From Neptunicella plasticusilytica (GTDB lineage Bacteria; Pseudomonadota; Gammaproteobacteria; Enterobacterales; Alteromonadaceae): a DNA stretch of 64,000 nucleotides. The stretch covers positions 310,001-374,000 of the forward strand of contig NZ_CP150481.1 of the NCBI RefSeq assembly GCF_047922965.1, written 5' to 3'. Under the pieces are notes generated by a model. It did no database searches and was not told the origin of the DNA. It saw only the letters and a list, made by a program, of their open reading frames with translations. Made by a program: the position numbers and the translations under genes. Positions 42,738 to 51,517 of the stretch are shown in pieces (position 1 is the first letter of the stretch; the number at the start of each line of letters is the position of its first letter).

Positions 42738-43946
42738 ATGAATGTCACTCGCGAGTTATTTGATGAAGTAATGGTCCCTAACTATAACCCTGCCGCCATG
42801 ATCCCGGTCCGTGGATTAGGTTCCAGAGTATGGGATCAGAATGATAACGAGTATGTCGATTTTGCCGGTGGTATCGCGGTAAATGTGTTGGGTCATTGTC
42901 ACCCTAATCTGGTTAATGCTTTAAAAGAGCAGGGCGACAAGCTTTGGCACCTAAGTAACGTTTTTACCAATGAACCCGCATTACGTCTGGCTAAAAAACT
43001 GGTCGATGCCACGTTCGCCGAGCAGGTCTATTTCGCCAATTCGGGCGGTGAAGCCAACGAAGCCGCACTAAAGCTGGCACGTCGCTGGGCGCTGGAACAC
43101 CATGGCGAACAGAAAAACCAGATTATTGCCTTTAAACAAGGTTTTCATGGCCGTACTTTCTTTACCGTGACGGTTGGTGGACAACCCGCTTATTCCGACG
43201 GCTTCGGGCCAAAACCAGGTGCTATTGACCATGCGGTATATAACGATCTGGATAGTTTAAAAGCATTAATATCGGACAATACCTGTGCGGTGATGATGGA
43301 GCCTCTGCAAGGCGAAGGCGGGATTATTAGTCCCACTGCTGAATTTGTTAAAGGGGTGCGCGAACTTTGTGATCAACACAATGCTTTGCTGATTTTTGAT
43401 GAAGTACAATCCGGTGTGGGCCGTACCGGTGATCTGTATGCTTATATGGGACTGGATGTTGTTCCTGATATTTTAACTACTGCTAAAGCATTAGGCGGAG
43501 GTTTCCCGATTGGTGCGATGCTGACGACTAAAGCCATTGCTGCCAGTTTGAAAGTCGGGACTCATGGCAGCACCTATGGTGGTAATCCTTTAGCCTGTGC
43601 AGTCGCTGAAGCCGCTTTTGATACCGTGAATACGCCAGAAGTACTGGAAGGTGTAGCCCGTAAAGAACAATTGTTCCGCCAAGGCCTGGATGCCATCAAC
43701 CAAAAATATAACGTGTTTAGTGAAGTGCGTGGTAAAGGCTTGTTGCTTGGCGGCGTATTAACTGAAAAATATCAGGGTCGTTCACGTGACTTCTTGGTTG
43801 CTGCCACCAAACAGAAACTGATGTGTCTGGTTGCCGGTGCCAATGTGGTACGTTTTGCACCTTCATTGGTGGTTCCTGATGAAGATATTCAGGAAGGTTT
43901 AGCGCGTTTTGAACAAGCAGTCGCCAGTGTCGTCAACGCTGAATGA
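42738..43946 (+). CDS. argD: Acetylornithine/succinylornithine aminotransferase
   Basis: PLP-dependent class III aminotransferase, 402 residues. It has YFANSGGEANEAALKLARRWA, FHGRTFFTVT, LLIFDEVQSGVGRTG (cofactor aspartate) and the PLP lysine in TTAKALGGGFPIG. Because the next two genes belong to the arginine succinyltransferase pathway, the enzyme probably works both in synthesis (ArgD) and breakdown (AstC). GAGGT lies 6-7 bp before the ATG. Confidence 0.93.
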   Translation: MNVTRELFDEVMVPNYNPAAMIPVRGLGSRVWDQNDNEYVDFAGGIAVNVLGHCHPNLVNALKEQGDKLWHLSNVFTNEPALRLAKKLVDATFAEQVYFANSGGEANEAALKLARRWALEHHGEQKNQIIAFKQGFHGRTFFTVTVGGQPAYSDGFGPKPGAIDHAVYNDLDSLKALISDNTCAVMMEPLQGEGGIISPTAEFVKGVRELCDQHNALLIFDEVQSGVGRTGDLYAYMGLDVVPDILTTAKALGGGFPIGAMLTTKAIAASLKVGTHGSTYGGNPLACAVAEAAFDTVNTPEVLEGVARKEQLFRQGLDAINQKYNVFSEVRGKGLLLGGVLTEKYQGRSRDFLVAATKQKLMCLVAGANVVRFAPSLVVPDEDIQEGLARFEQAVASVVNAE

Positions 43947-43971
43947 TAGTAATTTGTCGGGGCAAGCCGCA

Positions 43972-44988
43972 ATGATGATAATTCGGCCTATTCAGGCCAA
44001 TGACTATGAAGCGTTGTATCAATGTGCAGTGGAATCCGGAGTGGGTTTCACTTCATTACCGGTCAACGAGCAACTGCTGCATAAAAAAATCGACCAGTCT
44101 ATCCAGTCTTTTGCCAGTCAGGTTGAAAAACCAGGGCCGGAAAGTTACCTGTTTGTGATGCAGGACACCCATAGCGATGAAGTTGTGGGGACCAGCGGAA
44201 TTCAGGCAGCTGTGGGGCTGGATGATGCTTTTTACCATTATCACATGGGTAAAGTCGTCCATGCTTCGCGTGAACTGGATATCTATAATCCCATCGATAT
44301 TCTGACCTGTTGCAACGACTACACCGGTGTATCGGAAATCTGCACCTTGTTCCTCAGAGAGCAGGCTCGCAAGAGTTATAACGGGCGTTTTTTATCAAAG
44401 TTCCGTTTTCTGTTTATCGCCGAGCATGCGCAGCGTTTCTCGGAACGGGTAATTGCCGAAATGCGCGGCGTGTCGGATGAAAATGGCAATTCGCCGTTTT
44501 GGCAATGGCTGGAAGAGCACTTCTTTTCACTGGATTTCCCGACAGTGGATTATCTGACCGGGATCGGCCAGAAGGGCTTTATTGCCGAACTGATGCCCAA
44601 GTACCCCATTTATGTCAGCTTACTGAGCAAAGAGGCGCAGGCGGTTATTGGCAAGGTACATGAAAAGACCCGCCCTGCCTTGCAATTATTGCACTCCGAA
44701 GGGTTCAGCTGTCGTGGCTATGTGGATATTTTTGATGCCGGTCCAACGGTTGAGGCCCATGTGCAACATATTCGCACCGCTCAGGCCAGTCAGAAACTGG
44801 CGGTTAAAATTGGCCATCCCGAGCATGCCGAAGTTAAAATTATTATCAATACCCATGTGGCTGATTTTCGCGGCGTTGCTGTTCCCGCGTTAGTTGAAGG
44901 CGAACATCTTATCATCTCGCAAGCAGCGGCCACGGCACTTAAGGTGCAGGATGGCGATATGGTGCGTTTTGCACCGATTAAACTGTAA
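43972..44988 (+). CDS. astA: Arginine N-succinyltransferase
   Basis: Succinylates arginine, the first step of the ammonia-producing AST degradation pathway. 338 residues from ATG 43972 (MMIIRPIQANDYEAL); a longer frame overlapping argD has no family support. Conserved parts include GGFTSLP-like VGFTSLPVNEQLL, LSKFRFLFIAEH and EGFSCRGYVDIFDAGPTVEA. It is 25 bp after argD. Confidence 0.94.
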   Translation: MMIIRPIQANDYEALYQCAVESGVGFTSLPVNEQLLHKKIDQSIQSFASQVEKPGPESYLFVMQDTHSDEVVGTSGIQAAVGLDDAFYHYHMGKVVHASRELDIYNPIDILTCCNDYTGVSEICTLFLREQARKSYNGRFLSKFRFLFIAEHAQRFSERVIAEMRGVSDENGNSPFWQWLEEHFFSLDFPTVDYLTGIGQKGFIAELMPKYPIYVSLLSKEAQAVIGKVHEKTRPALQLLHSEGFSCRGYVDIFDAGPTVEAHVQHIRTAQASQKLAVKIGHPEHAEVKIIINTHVADFRGVAVPALVEGEHLIISQAAATALKVQDGDMVRFAPIKL

Positions 44989-45000
44989 GGAATTCAATCA

Positions 45001-46467
45001 ATGACGACACATTATATAGGTGGTCAATGGCTGGCCGGTGACGGTCACGATATGACATCAGTGGATTCAGCCAGAAAAAATACCATTTGGCAGGCAAAAG
45101 CTGCCAGCCCGGCGCAGGTGGAGCAAGCTATTAATGCTGCTCGCGCTGCCTTTGTGGCGTGGAGTGAGTTCAGCTTTGATGAGCGACTGGTGTTTGTAAA
45201 ACGTTTTGCCGAAATGTTGGCACAACACAAAGACGAACTGGCGTTAACTATCGCACAGGAAACCGGTAAACCTTTGTGGGAAACGGCCACAGAAGTGGCG
45301 GCCATGATAGGTAAAGTTGGCATCTCGGAACGCGCTTATCAGGAACGTACCGGCACCGTAGAAAATGCTATGCCGGTAGGTAAAGCTTTTATCCGTCACA
45401 AGCCGCACGGCGTAGTGGCGGTTTTTGGTCCGTATAATTTCCCGGGGCATCTGCCAAATGGGCATATCGTCCCTGCGCTGTTAGCGGGTAATACTATTGT
45501 GTTCAAGCCCAGTGACCTCACCCCGTTAGTGGCGGAAAAAACCGTCCAGTTGTGGCAAAAAGCCGGTTTACCCGATGGCGTGCTCAATCTGGTCCAAGGT
45601 GAAGTTGAAACCGGTAAAGCCTTGGCTAGCAGTGCCAATATTGATGGATTATTTTTCACCGGTAGTTCGCGTACGGGTAAAATTCTGCATGAACAGTTTG
45701 CCGGTCATCCGGGTAAAATTTTGGCGCTGGAAATGGGCGGTAACAATCCGCTTATCGTTAAAGATGTCAGCGATATTGACGCTACCGTGCACGATATTGT
45801 CCAGTCTGCCTTTGTCACATCGGGTCAGCGCTGTACCTGTTCACGTCGCTTATTTATCGAAAGTAGCCCACAAGGTGACGCTATTTTAGCGCGCTTGCTG
45901 GAAGTGACGGCCAATATTCAGGTGGGCGATTATGCCGCCGAACCCCAACCTTTTATGGGCGCGATGATTTCTGCTAACGCGGCTAAAATGATGATTGCCG
46001 CCCAGCAAAAATTGCAAAACCTGGGGGCGACCAGTTTAATCGAAATGCAACATCAAGATGTGGAAACCGGTTTTGTCACACCAGGTATTATTGATGTGAC
46101 CGATATTGTGGCGGATATGCCGGATGAAGAACATTTTGGGCCATTGCTTAAAGTGATCCGTTACACCGACTTTGATGTGGCTATTAACGAAGCCAATAAT
46201 ACCGCTTTCGGGTTGTCGGCTGGTTTATTGTCAGACAGCGAAGAGCTGTATCAGCATTTCTTTAGCCGTATCCGTGCCGGAATTGTCAACTGGAACCGGC
46301 CTATCACCGGTGCCAGTAGCGCTGCACCTTTTGGTGGTATTGGCGAAAGCGGTAATCATCGTGCTAGCGCCTATTATGCCGCTGATTACTGCGCTTATCC
46401 GGTCGCTTCAGTCGAGTTGGATAAAGTCACCATGCCTGGCAGTTTAAGCCCAGGTCTGAAGTTTTAA
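45001..46467 (+). CDS. astD: Succinylglutamate-semialdehyde dehydrogenase
   Basis: NAD-dependent aldehyde dehydrogenase of the AST pathway; 488 residues. The catalytic glutamate is in LALEMGGNNPLIV and the nucleophile cysteine in SGQRCTCSRR. The N-terminal THYIGGQWLAGDG and C-terminal FGGIGESGNHR are typical. AAGGAAT precedes the ATG. astB and astE are not in this cluster. Confidence 0.94.
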   Translation: MTTHYIGGQWLAGDGHDMTSVDSARKNTIWQAKAASPAQVEQAINAARAAFVAWSEFSFDERLVFVKRFAEMLAQHKDELALTIAQETGKPLWETATEVAAMIGKVGISERAYQERTGTVENAMPVGKAFIRHKPHGVVAVFGPYNFPGHLPNGHIVPALLAGNTIVFKPSDLTPLVAEKTVQLWQKAGLPDGVLNLVQGEVETGKALASSANIDGLFFTGSSRTGKILHEQFAGHPGKILALEMGGNNPLIVKDVSDIDATVHDIVQSAFVTSGQRCTCSRRLFIESSPQGDAILARLLEVTANIQVGDYAAEPQPFMGAMISANAAKMMIAAQQKLQNLGATSLIEMQHQDVETGFVTPGIIDVTDIVADMPDEEHFGPLLKVIRYTDFDVAINEANNTAFGLSAGLLSDSEELYQHFFSRIRAGIVNWNRPITGASSAAPFGGIGESGNHRASAYYAADYCAYPVASVELDKVTMPGSLSPGLKF

Positions 46468-46475
46468 TTATGGTT

Positions 46476-46507
46476 GCGCCAGATCAATATCGATCTGGTG
46501 CTTTTTT
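46476..46507 (+). terminator. Rho-independent terminator after astD
   Basis: GCGCCAGATC (46476-46485) pairs with GATCTGGTGC (46492-46501) with one G-U pair and a 6-base loop, followed by six T residues. It ends the argD-astA-astD transcript. Confidence 0.88.
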
Positions 46508-46556
46508 GTATGATTAAGCAACTGATAATCTTGTCAGTAAATGTTTGAGAGAAGCC

Positions 46557-47357
46557 ATGCATAACAATATTGATACCCTATTTGACAATCTTTGGCAGGA
46601 TTACATTGCCATTACCCCTTCAGCACAAAAAGTGCATCAGTTACTCGGCCAGGGCGATGATATTATTAACGATCATATTGCGCTGCGGACCTTTAATCTG
46701 GAAAAAGTCAGCCTGGACAAGTTGGCAGCTCACTTTCTGGCAGTTGGTTATGAAGAAAAGGGCCAATATGACTTTGAGCAGAAAAAACTCAAAGCCAAAC
46801 ATTTTGAGCATCCGGACGATACCAAACCAAAAGTGTTTATCAGTGAATTGCTGGTAGAAGAATTTTCCGACAAGTTGCAGAACGTTGTACGCAACATGGT
46901 TGAGCAAATCCCTGCTGACGTCGTTAACGCAGATAATTTCTTATATTCCGGTACCCACTGGCAAGTCAGCAGTGAAGATTATCAAGCGTTGTTGGCTGAA
47001 TCTGAATATGCGGCATGGATGGCAGCCTGGGGTTATCGTGCCAATCACTTTACCGTTAGTGTGAACTATCTGACGCGCTATAACGAGTTAACCGAGGTGA
47101 ATACTGCGCTTAAACAGGCCGGTTTTGTGTTGAATACCTCAGGTGGTGAAATTAAAGGTGGGGAAGAGGTTTGTCTGGCCCAGTCTTCGACCATGGCCGA
47201 TAAAATGCCGGTACAGTTCAGTGACAAAAAGATTGAAATTCCCAGCTGTTTCTACGAATTTGCCCAGCGTTACAAAATGGCCGATGGCAATTATTACAAA
47301 GGTTTTGTCGCTGCTTCGGCCGATAAAATCTTTGAAAGTACCAATGTGGTGATGTAG
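46557..47357 (+). CDS. DUF1338 (2-oxoadipate dioxygenase/decarboxylase, HglS-like) protein
   Basis: 266 residues from ATG 46557 (MHNNIDTLFDNLWQDY), with AGAGAAG upstream. It belongs to the DUF1338 family, whose characterised members (HglS/YdcJ type) are iron-dependent enzymes turning 2-oxoadipate into 2-hydroxyglutarate. HIALRTFNL and the histidine in YRANHFTVSVNYL are likely metal ligands. Placement after the AST genes suggests a link to amino-acid breakdown, but a terminator separates it from astD. Confidence 0.82.
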   Translation: MHNNIDTLFDNLWQDYIAITPSAQKVHQLLGQGDDIINDHIALRTFNLEKVSLDKLAAHFLAVGYEEKGQYDFEQKKLKAKHFEHPDDTKPKVFISELLVEEFSDKLQNVVRNMVEQIPADVVNADNFLYSGTHWQVSSEDYQALLAESEYAAWMAAWGYRANHFTVSVNYLTRYNELTEVNTALKQAGFVLNTSGGEIKGGEEVCLAQSSTMADKMPVQFSDKKIEIPSCFYEFAQRYKMADGNYYKGFVAASADKIFESTNVVM

Positions 47358-47384
47358 CCAATATTGGCTACTTAGATACAATGC

Positions 47385-47409
47385 AAACCCCGTTTTTACG
47401 GGGTTTTTT
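47385..47409 (+). terminator. Rho-independent terminator after the DUF1338 gene
   Basis: AAACCCCG and CGGGGTTT form the stem around TTTTTA, followed by TTTTTTA. It lies 28 bp after the stop codon. Confidence 0.88.
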
Positions 47410-47464
47410 ATATCTTCATCATTTTTGCAAAGTTCATATCCAGGCAAACGCCCACTCCAATAAC

Positions 47465-47479
47465 TTTACATTTCTTTGC
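47465..47479 (+). promoter_or_regulatory. CpxR-like box upstream of the small periplasmic protein gene
   Basis: TTTAC-N5-TTTGC (47465-47479, period 10) within CTTTACATTTCTTTGCA. It lies 83 bp before the start of the 47562 gene and has the same orientation and period as the half-sites before the cpxP-like gene. Confidence 0.5.
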
Positions 47480-47561
47480 AACTGCGCACGTTACATTACT
47501 TCCTGCTCGCTAAAATCATCCTGAATCAAACTCTTATATCCAACATGACAAAAGGTAATTT

Positions 47562-47969
47562 ATGAGAAAGCGTTTATTTATTCTAATGGCTACTATTGCA
47601 ATTTTTGCAGCACAGCCAACGTTAGCCAGTACTGAAGATTCAAAATTTCAGGAAGACTCTATGGCAATATCTATTGTTGAAACTAAACAGCGTTTAGAAC
47701 TTTCGGCAGAGCAGGAAGTTAAATTTTCTCCTGTATTAGATCAACATATAAAACAGCGTTCGGCACTTCTTGATAAATATGGGCTTAATCAAGAAAGTTC
47801 GTCTATCTCTTTGCGTAATCTAAGAAATTTCAGAAATGAAATGCTCACGTTAAGCGAGCAAACCAGAGATAAGGTTGCTGAGATTCTCAATGATGAGCAG
47901 TTAAAAGAATGGGATAGCATTCAGCAAGAAAATCGCGTGGCAATGCGCCAGAGTTTTTCCTGGCAATAA
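47562..47969 (+). CDS. Small CpxP/Spy-like periplasmic protein
   Basis: 135 residues with a signal peptide (cleavage after QPTLA, about residue 22). The mature part is helical and carries LELSAEQEVKFSPVLDQHIKQR and ILNDEQLKEWDSIQQENR, which resemble the LTxxQ segments of CpxP/Spy proteins without being exact. A CpxR-like box lies upstream, and a CpxRA-like pair is 0.75 kb away. Function is inferred from those three facts; sequence similarity alone is weak. Confidence 0.65.
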   Translation: MRKRLFILMATIAIFAAQPTLASTEDSKFQEDSMAISIVETKQRLELSAEQEVKFSPVLDQHIKQRSALLDKYGLNQESSSISLRNLRNFRNEMLTLSEQTRDKVAEILNDEQLKEWDSIQQENRVAMRQSFSWQ

Positions 47970-47974
47970 ATGCA

Positions 47975-48010
47975 ATTAATCAAGCTTAGTGGCTACTAAG
48001 CTTGATTAAT
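47975..48010. terminator. Bidirectional terminator hairpin between convergent genes
   Basis: A perfect 16-bp stem, ATTAATCAAGCTTAGT (47975-47990) with ACTAAGCTTGATTAAT (47995-48010), has a GGCT loop and is flanked by A/T-rich sequence on both sides. It lies between the small periplasmic protein gene and the convergent lipoprotein gene. Confidence 0.75.
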
Positions 48011-48075
48011 TAAAATAAGTTGATCAACACGCTCTAGTCAACTTTGCCAACACGCGGCATATCGCAATAACAGGT

Positions 48076-48309
48076 TTAGACCTGATTATCTCCAGCAGAA
48101 AACTCAGACAAACATTCCAGATCGTATCGACGGCGCATTTCCGTCCTTCTAATCGGCTTGCCCCATAAATCGCTTATCTTAACTTTCAGTTCCTGACAGT
48201 TTTTTGCTAATTCAGCCTGCTCATCAGCAAAATTATTCGCCGGGTTAGTCGCACAAGCAGACAAGGCCAGTACAGAGATTACCGAAGAAAATACTATTTT
48301 TGACATCAC
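48076..48309 (-). CDS. Small lipoprotein, unknown function
   Basis: 77 residues. The signal peptide ends in the lipobox LALSACA, giving an acylated cysteine near residue 19. The mature part is charged (KNCQELKVKISDLWGKPIRRTEMRRRYDLECLSEF) with two further cysteines. I do not recognise the family. A CpxR-like box lies about 130-143 bp upstream, reading toward this gene, which ties it tentatively to the neighbouring Cpx-like system. Confidence 0.65.
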   Translation of the reverse strand: MMSKIVFSSVISVLALSACATNPANNFADEQAELAKNCQELKVKISDLWGKPIRRTEMRRRYDLECLSEFSAGDNQV

Positions 48310-48437
48310 TTTTCCTTTTCCAAAGTGCCGAGTTGTTAGTGAAAATATTCATTCTGTAATAGGTTTGCGTGCCATTGCTAAACGCTAAAACTGGGCGCAA
48401 AGTGTATTCTTTCGCGAGCAAAGTAATGTTTGTGCGT

Positions 48438-48452
48438 GTAAAGTTTTGCAAA
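48438..48452 (-). promoter_or_regulatory. CpxR-like box in the gap before the second Cpx-like system
   Basis: The plus strand reads GTAAA-N5-GCAAA; on the minus strand TTTGC-N5-TTTAC, facing the small lipoprotein gene. It is also 265 bp before the response regulator start. The rest of the 407-bp gap (48310-48716) shows no convincing gene or other signal. Confidence 0.4.
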
Positions 48453-48716
48453 ATCAGGTTTGGGAATCGCATAACCACACGCATCCTGGTTACGGGGATG
48501 GCAAGGGGCGCATTTCGGCGTTGGATTCGCGGGCTGCTAGTGAGTGATTATTTGATTAGCGCGTGTACTTACATTTCTTTTCATTTAATGACGTTAGATT
48601 ACGCGATTTATCTTAGGATAATTTTCTGAGTTGAATTTTTTGCTAGATAAAACTTTTTTATTAGAGAGCTTAAGTCCATAGACTAGCCCCCAGATTGGGA
48701 TTAGTGAGGAAACAGA

Positions 48717-49427
48717 ATGGGTACAGATAATTTAATAAACGTACTTATGGTGGATGACGATGATGTGTTGACTGAGTCGGTCAATGCCTATTTTTTATCC
48801 GAAGGCGGCTTTACTTTTACTTCGAGAAACAATGGTGAAGCTGGGGTGGAAGCGGCAATATCCCAAGACTTCGATGTGATTATATTGGATGTCACTATGC
48901 CGAAAATGAACGGCTTCGAGACGTTAAAAGCATTGCGCCGCTATAAGGATACGCCAGTCATCATGTTGACTGCTCGTGGTGACGATCTTGATCGAATTTT
49001 AGGGTTAGAAATCGGTGCGGATGATTATGTCCCCAAGCCATGTAACTTAAGAGAACTGGTTGCCAGGGTGCGTGCCATTATGCGACGGGTCTCTGCAAGG
49101 AGTGATGCGCCGGAAATTGACGACAACTTTTTAATTGTGGGTGACTTAAAACTCGGATTTGGCTCGTTTACGGTAGAAAAAAACGGCGTACCGGTATTGA
49201 TGACCAGTACCGAGTTTATGGTGCTGGAGAAGCTGACAAACATGGCGGGCGAAGTGGTTTCCAAGGATGATATTTCCCGCCATGCGCTTGGGCGGCGTCT
49301 GTCACTGTATGACAGAAGTGTTGATGCCCATATTGTCAATTTACGCAAAAAGCTTGGTCCCATGGCTGATGGACAGCAGAGAATTAAAACTGTCCGTGGG
49401 CGTGGTTACCTGTATGTAAGTTTATAA
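48717..49427 (+). CDS. CpxR-like response regulator (second copy)
   Basis: OmpR-family regulator, 236 residues. Acidic residues at 13-16, phosphoacceptor D58 in IILDVTMPKMNG, MLTARGDDLDRILGLEIGADDYVPKP, and a winged helix ending VRGRGYLYVSL. The ARGDDLDRILGLEIGADDY block and HALGRRLSLYDRSVDAHIVNLRKKLG are close to CpxR at 9837-10535, making it a CpxR paralogue. GAGGA lies 6 bp before the ATG. The kinase gene follows 17 bp later. Confidence 0.88.
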   Translation: MGTDNLINVLMVDDDDVLTESVNAYFLSEGGFTFTSRNNGEAGVEAAISQDFDVIILDVTMPKMNGFETLKALRRYKDTPVIMLTARGDDLDRILGLEIGADDYVPKPCNLRELVARVRAIMRRVSARSDAPEIDDNFLIVGDLKLGFGSFTVEKNGVPVLMTSTEFMVLEKLTNMAGEVVSKDDISRHALGRRLSLYDRSVDAHIVNLRKKLGPMADGQQRIKTVRGRGYLYVSL

Positions 49428-49444
49428 ACTCAAGGTGTTGCTAG

Positions 49445-50785
49445 GTGTATCGTTTTTTTCGAAGAATATTTCTGTCTGTTTGGGTAATTATCATTACCAC
49501 TGCGTTGCTGACCGGCATCGTTGCCCGTTGGTTGCCAGAAGATGCAACTAATCATCAACTGCCGTTCTATCAACAATTAGCCGAGAATGTCGCTTTCGGA
49601 ATACGTAAAAAACTGGCGCAAGGTCAAGCGATCGACGCGCAGAATATGGCACAAGAACATATTCTACAGGCAGATAACGTGATCCAGGTTTATGTCATTG
49701 CTCCAGACGGTAAAGACATTTTAGGACGTGAATACGATAACAAATTCGATTTGGCCACCGTGCATGACAAAGATGGACTGACAGTAATACGCGAAGGGCT
49801 AGGGGGCTATGTTGTTATCGGTGTAAGGAATTATTTTCCTATCGCCAAATTGTTAATTATGCCGTGGGCCCGCCTTATTCTTGGTTTGACCGCGTTAGTA
49901 GTCAGTATCATCGTGTCGCTAGCCTTGTCCCGTTTTATTGTTAAACCGGTTCGGCTGTTGCGTGAAGCAGGTCAAAAGGTGGCAAGTGGTGACTTAAGTA
50001 TTAGCGTGTCGCATCAAGTGCAAGGGCGTCGCGATGATATTGCGTTGTTAGCCAAAGATTTTGATTTCATGACCGAGCAAATTCATAACTTGCTGGAAAA
50101 GCAGAAGCGTCTGATGCGTGATGTATCCCATGAGCTTCGCTCTCCACTGGCAAGATTACAGGCCCTTTTCTCGCTTGCCCGGCAAAAGCTGGATAAACAG
50201 GGTGGCCAACTTGAAATTGAATATATAGATCGAATGGAAGGCGAGAGTGAACAACTCAATTCGTTAATAGAGCGCATTCTCGTTTTTACTCGCCTTGAGT
50301 CCGGCAAGGAAATCCATCGCCATACCACAGACTTGGTCGACCTACTCAATGTGATTGCAGAAGATGCGTCTATAGAAGGTTATCAGCAAAACAAAGATGT
50401 GCAGGTCATAGGTGTGGAAAAATGTGTAATGGAGTTAGACAGCGCCCTCATTCAAAGTGCTTTTGAAAACATTATTCGCAACGCCCTGCGTTACACAAAA
50501 CCAGGCACCAATGTGACGGTAAAGGTGTCGCATTCCAATTCAGATGTGAAGGTGGAAATTTGTGATCACGGCCCAGGTGTACCAGAACAGGAATTGGCGC
50601 TAATTTTTGAACCCTTTTTCAGGGTCGAAGCCTCACGCCAACACAAAATGGGCGGGGGCGGTATCGGGCTGGCGATAGTAGAGCGTGCGATACGTTTGCA
50701 CCAAGGAACAGTCAAAGCTGAAAACGTCAGTGATGGCGGGTTAAAGGTGACAGTGACCTTGCCTGGGGCAATCAACTTGCCTTAA
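49445..50785 (+). CDS. CpxA-like sensor histidine kinase (second copy)
   Basis: 446-residue inner-membrane kinase starting with GTG. Membrane helices at about 8-25 and 138-160 flank a periplasmic domain of about 110 residues. HAMP follows, then H-box MRDVSHELRSPLARLQALF, N-box ENIIRNALRYT, DHGPGVPEQE and GGGGIGLAIVERA. The H-box and overall layout match CpxA at 8440-9840, with a different sensor domain. The stimulus is unknown; the adjacent efflux operon is the likely target. Confidence 0.87.
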   Translation: MYRFFRRIFLSVWVIIITTALLTGIVARWLPEDATNHQLPFYQQLAENVAFGIRKKLAQGQAIDAQNMAQEHILQADNVIQVYVIAPDGKDILGREYDNKFDLATVHDKDGLTVIREGLGGYVVIGVRNYFPIAKLLIMPWARLILGLTALVVSIIVSLALSRFIVKPVRLLREAGQKVASGDLSISVSHQVQGRRDDIALLAKDFDFMTEQIHNLLEKQKRLMRDVSHELRSPLARLQALFSLARQKLDKQGGQLEIEYIDRMEGESEQLNSLIERILVFTRLESGKEIHRHTTDLVDLLNVIAEDASIEGYQQNKDVQVIGVEKCVMELDSALIQSAFENIIRNALRYTKPGTNVTVKVSHSNSDVKVEICDHGPGVPEQELALIFEPFFRVEASRQHKMGGGGIGLAIVERAIRLHQGTVKAENVSDGGLKVTVTLPGAINLP

Positions 50786-50832
50786 CACCCATACCTCAAT
50801 CTCAAAAGTGTAAATTTCATTCATATCACATC

Positions 50833-50847
50833 TTTACAAAACATTGC
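50833..50847 (+). promoter_or_regulatory. CpxR-like box upstream of the efflux operon
   Basis: TTTAC-N5-ATTGC (50833-50847, period 10) within CTTTACAAAACATTGCA, 140 bp before the Sel1 lipoprotein start. CTTTACA-N3-C-N-TTGCA is shared base for base with the box at 47464-47480. Confidence 0.5.
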
Positions 50848-50987
50848 ATTCCCTGCCGTTTATCTACAGTCCTCCAGTTAATATTGCACCGTTTTTTTAA
50901 AGGCATGTTTCAGCTGTCTGAATCGCTTTTAAACAATATTTAGTCGGGACAATGTTTTCGCTATTTAAGTTACTCATTGGGGGCAAG

Positions 50988-51515
50988 ATGAAAAAATTGA
51001 TGATGTTGGTTGCAACATTTGCCAGCTGCATCTTACTCAGCGGTTGTATTGGTATTGCTGCTGAGGGCACAAGAGCGGTTCACAGCGAAGTCGTACGTAG
51101 CCAGAACATTGATGCGGCGTTGGCCGGTAATGCAGAAGCGCAATATAAAATAGGCAGCGCTTATTGCTGTTCACCCAACGGCCAAACAGAGGGCTATTAC
51201 GACAATCAAAAGGCCACTGAATTCCTGTGCATGGCAGCCATTCAGGGGCATGGCTTAGCTGCCCTGAAATTAGGCAAAATCCATTCGGGTGATTTATACG
51301 ATGGGGTTCGATTACTTCAGCGCGCCAGAACAGCCATGTCCGGCAACACTGAAAGCAACTTAACCGTCGCGACATATTGGTTAACCCAAGCAAAATTGGC
51401 CGGTATTGATGAAGCAAGCACCTTGTTAAATAGCTTGCCCAACAGTTTGGACATTTCGCATTTTGTTAAACCGGAGAATACCCCATGCACGATAAAACAG
51501 GTTTATGGAGTTTAA
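50988..51515 (+). CDS. Sel1-repeat lipoprotein
   Basis: 175 residues from ATG 50988, chosen for its GGGGG upstream and because it starts the signal peptide (MKKLMMLVATFASCILLSGC). The acylated cysteine is near residue 20. Sel1/TPR-like repeats follow: ALAGNAEAQYKIGSAYC, MAAIQGHGLAALKLGKIH and YWLTQAKLAGIDEAS. The gene directly precedes the efflux adaptor gene, 2 bp away, and is probably the first gene of that operon. Confidence 0.8.
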   Translation: MKKLMMLVATFASCILLSGCIGIAAEGTRAVHSEVVRSQNIDAALAGNAEAQYKIGSAYCCSPNGQTEGYYDNQKATEFLCMAAIQGHGLAALKLGKIHSGDLYDGVRLLQRARTAMSGNTESNLTVATYWLTQAKLAGIDEASTLLNSLPNSLDISHFVKPENTPCTIKQVYGV

Positions 51516-51517
51516 AA

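Noticed and set aside
48369..48629. An 86-codon plus-strand frame in the gap before the second response regulator
   Set aside because: Composition is not protein-like, there is no ribosome binding site, and it covers the putative CpxR-like box.
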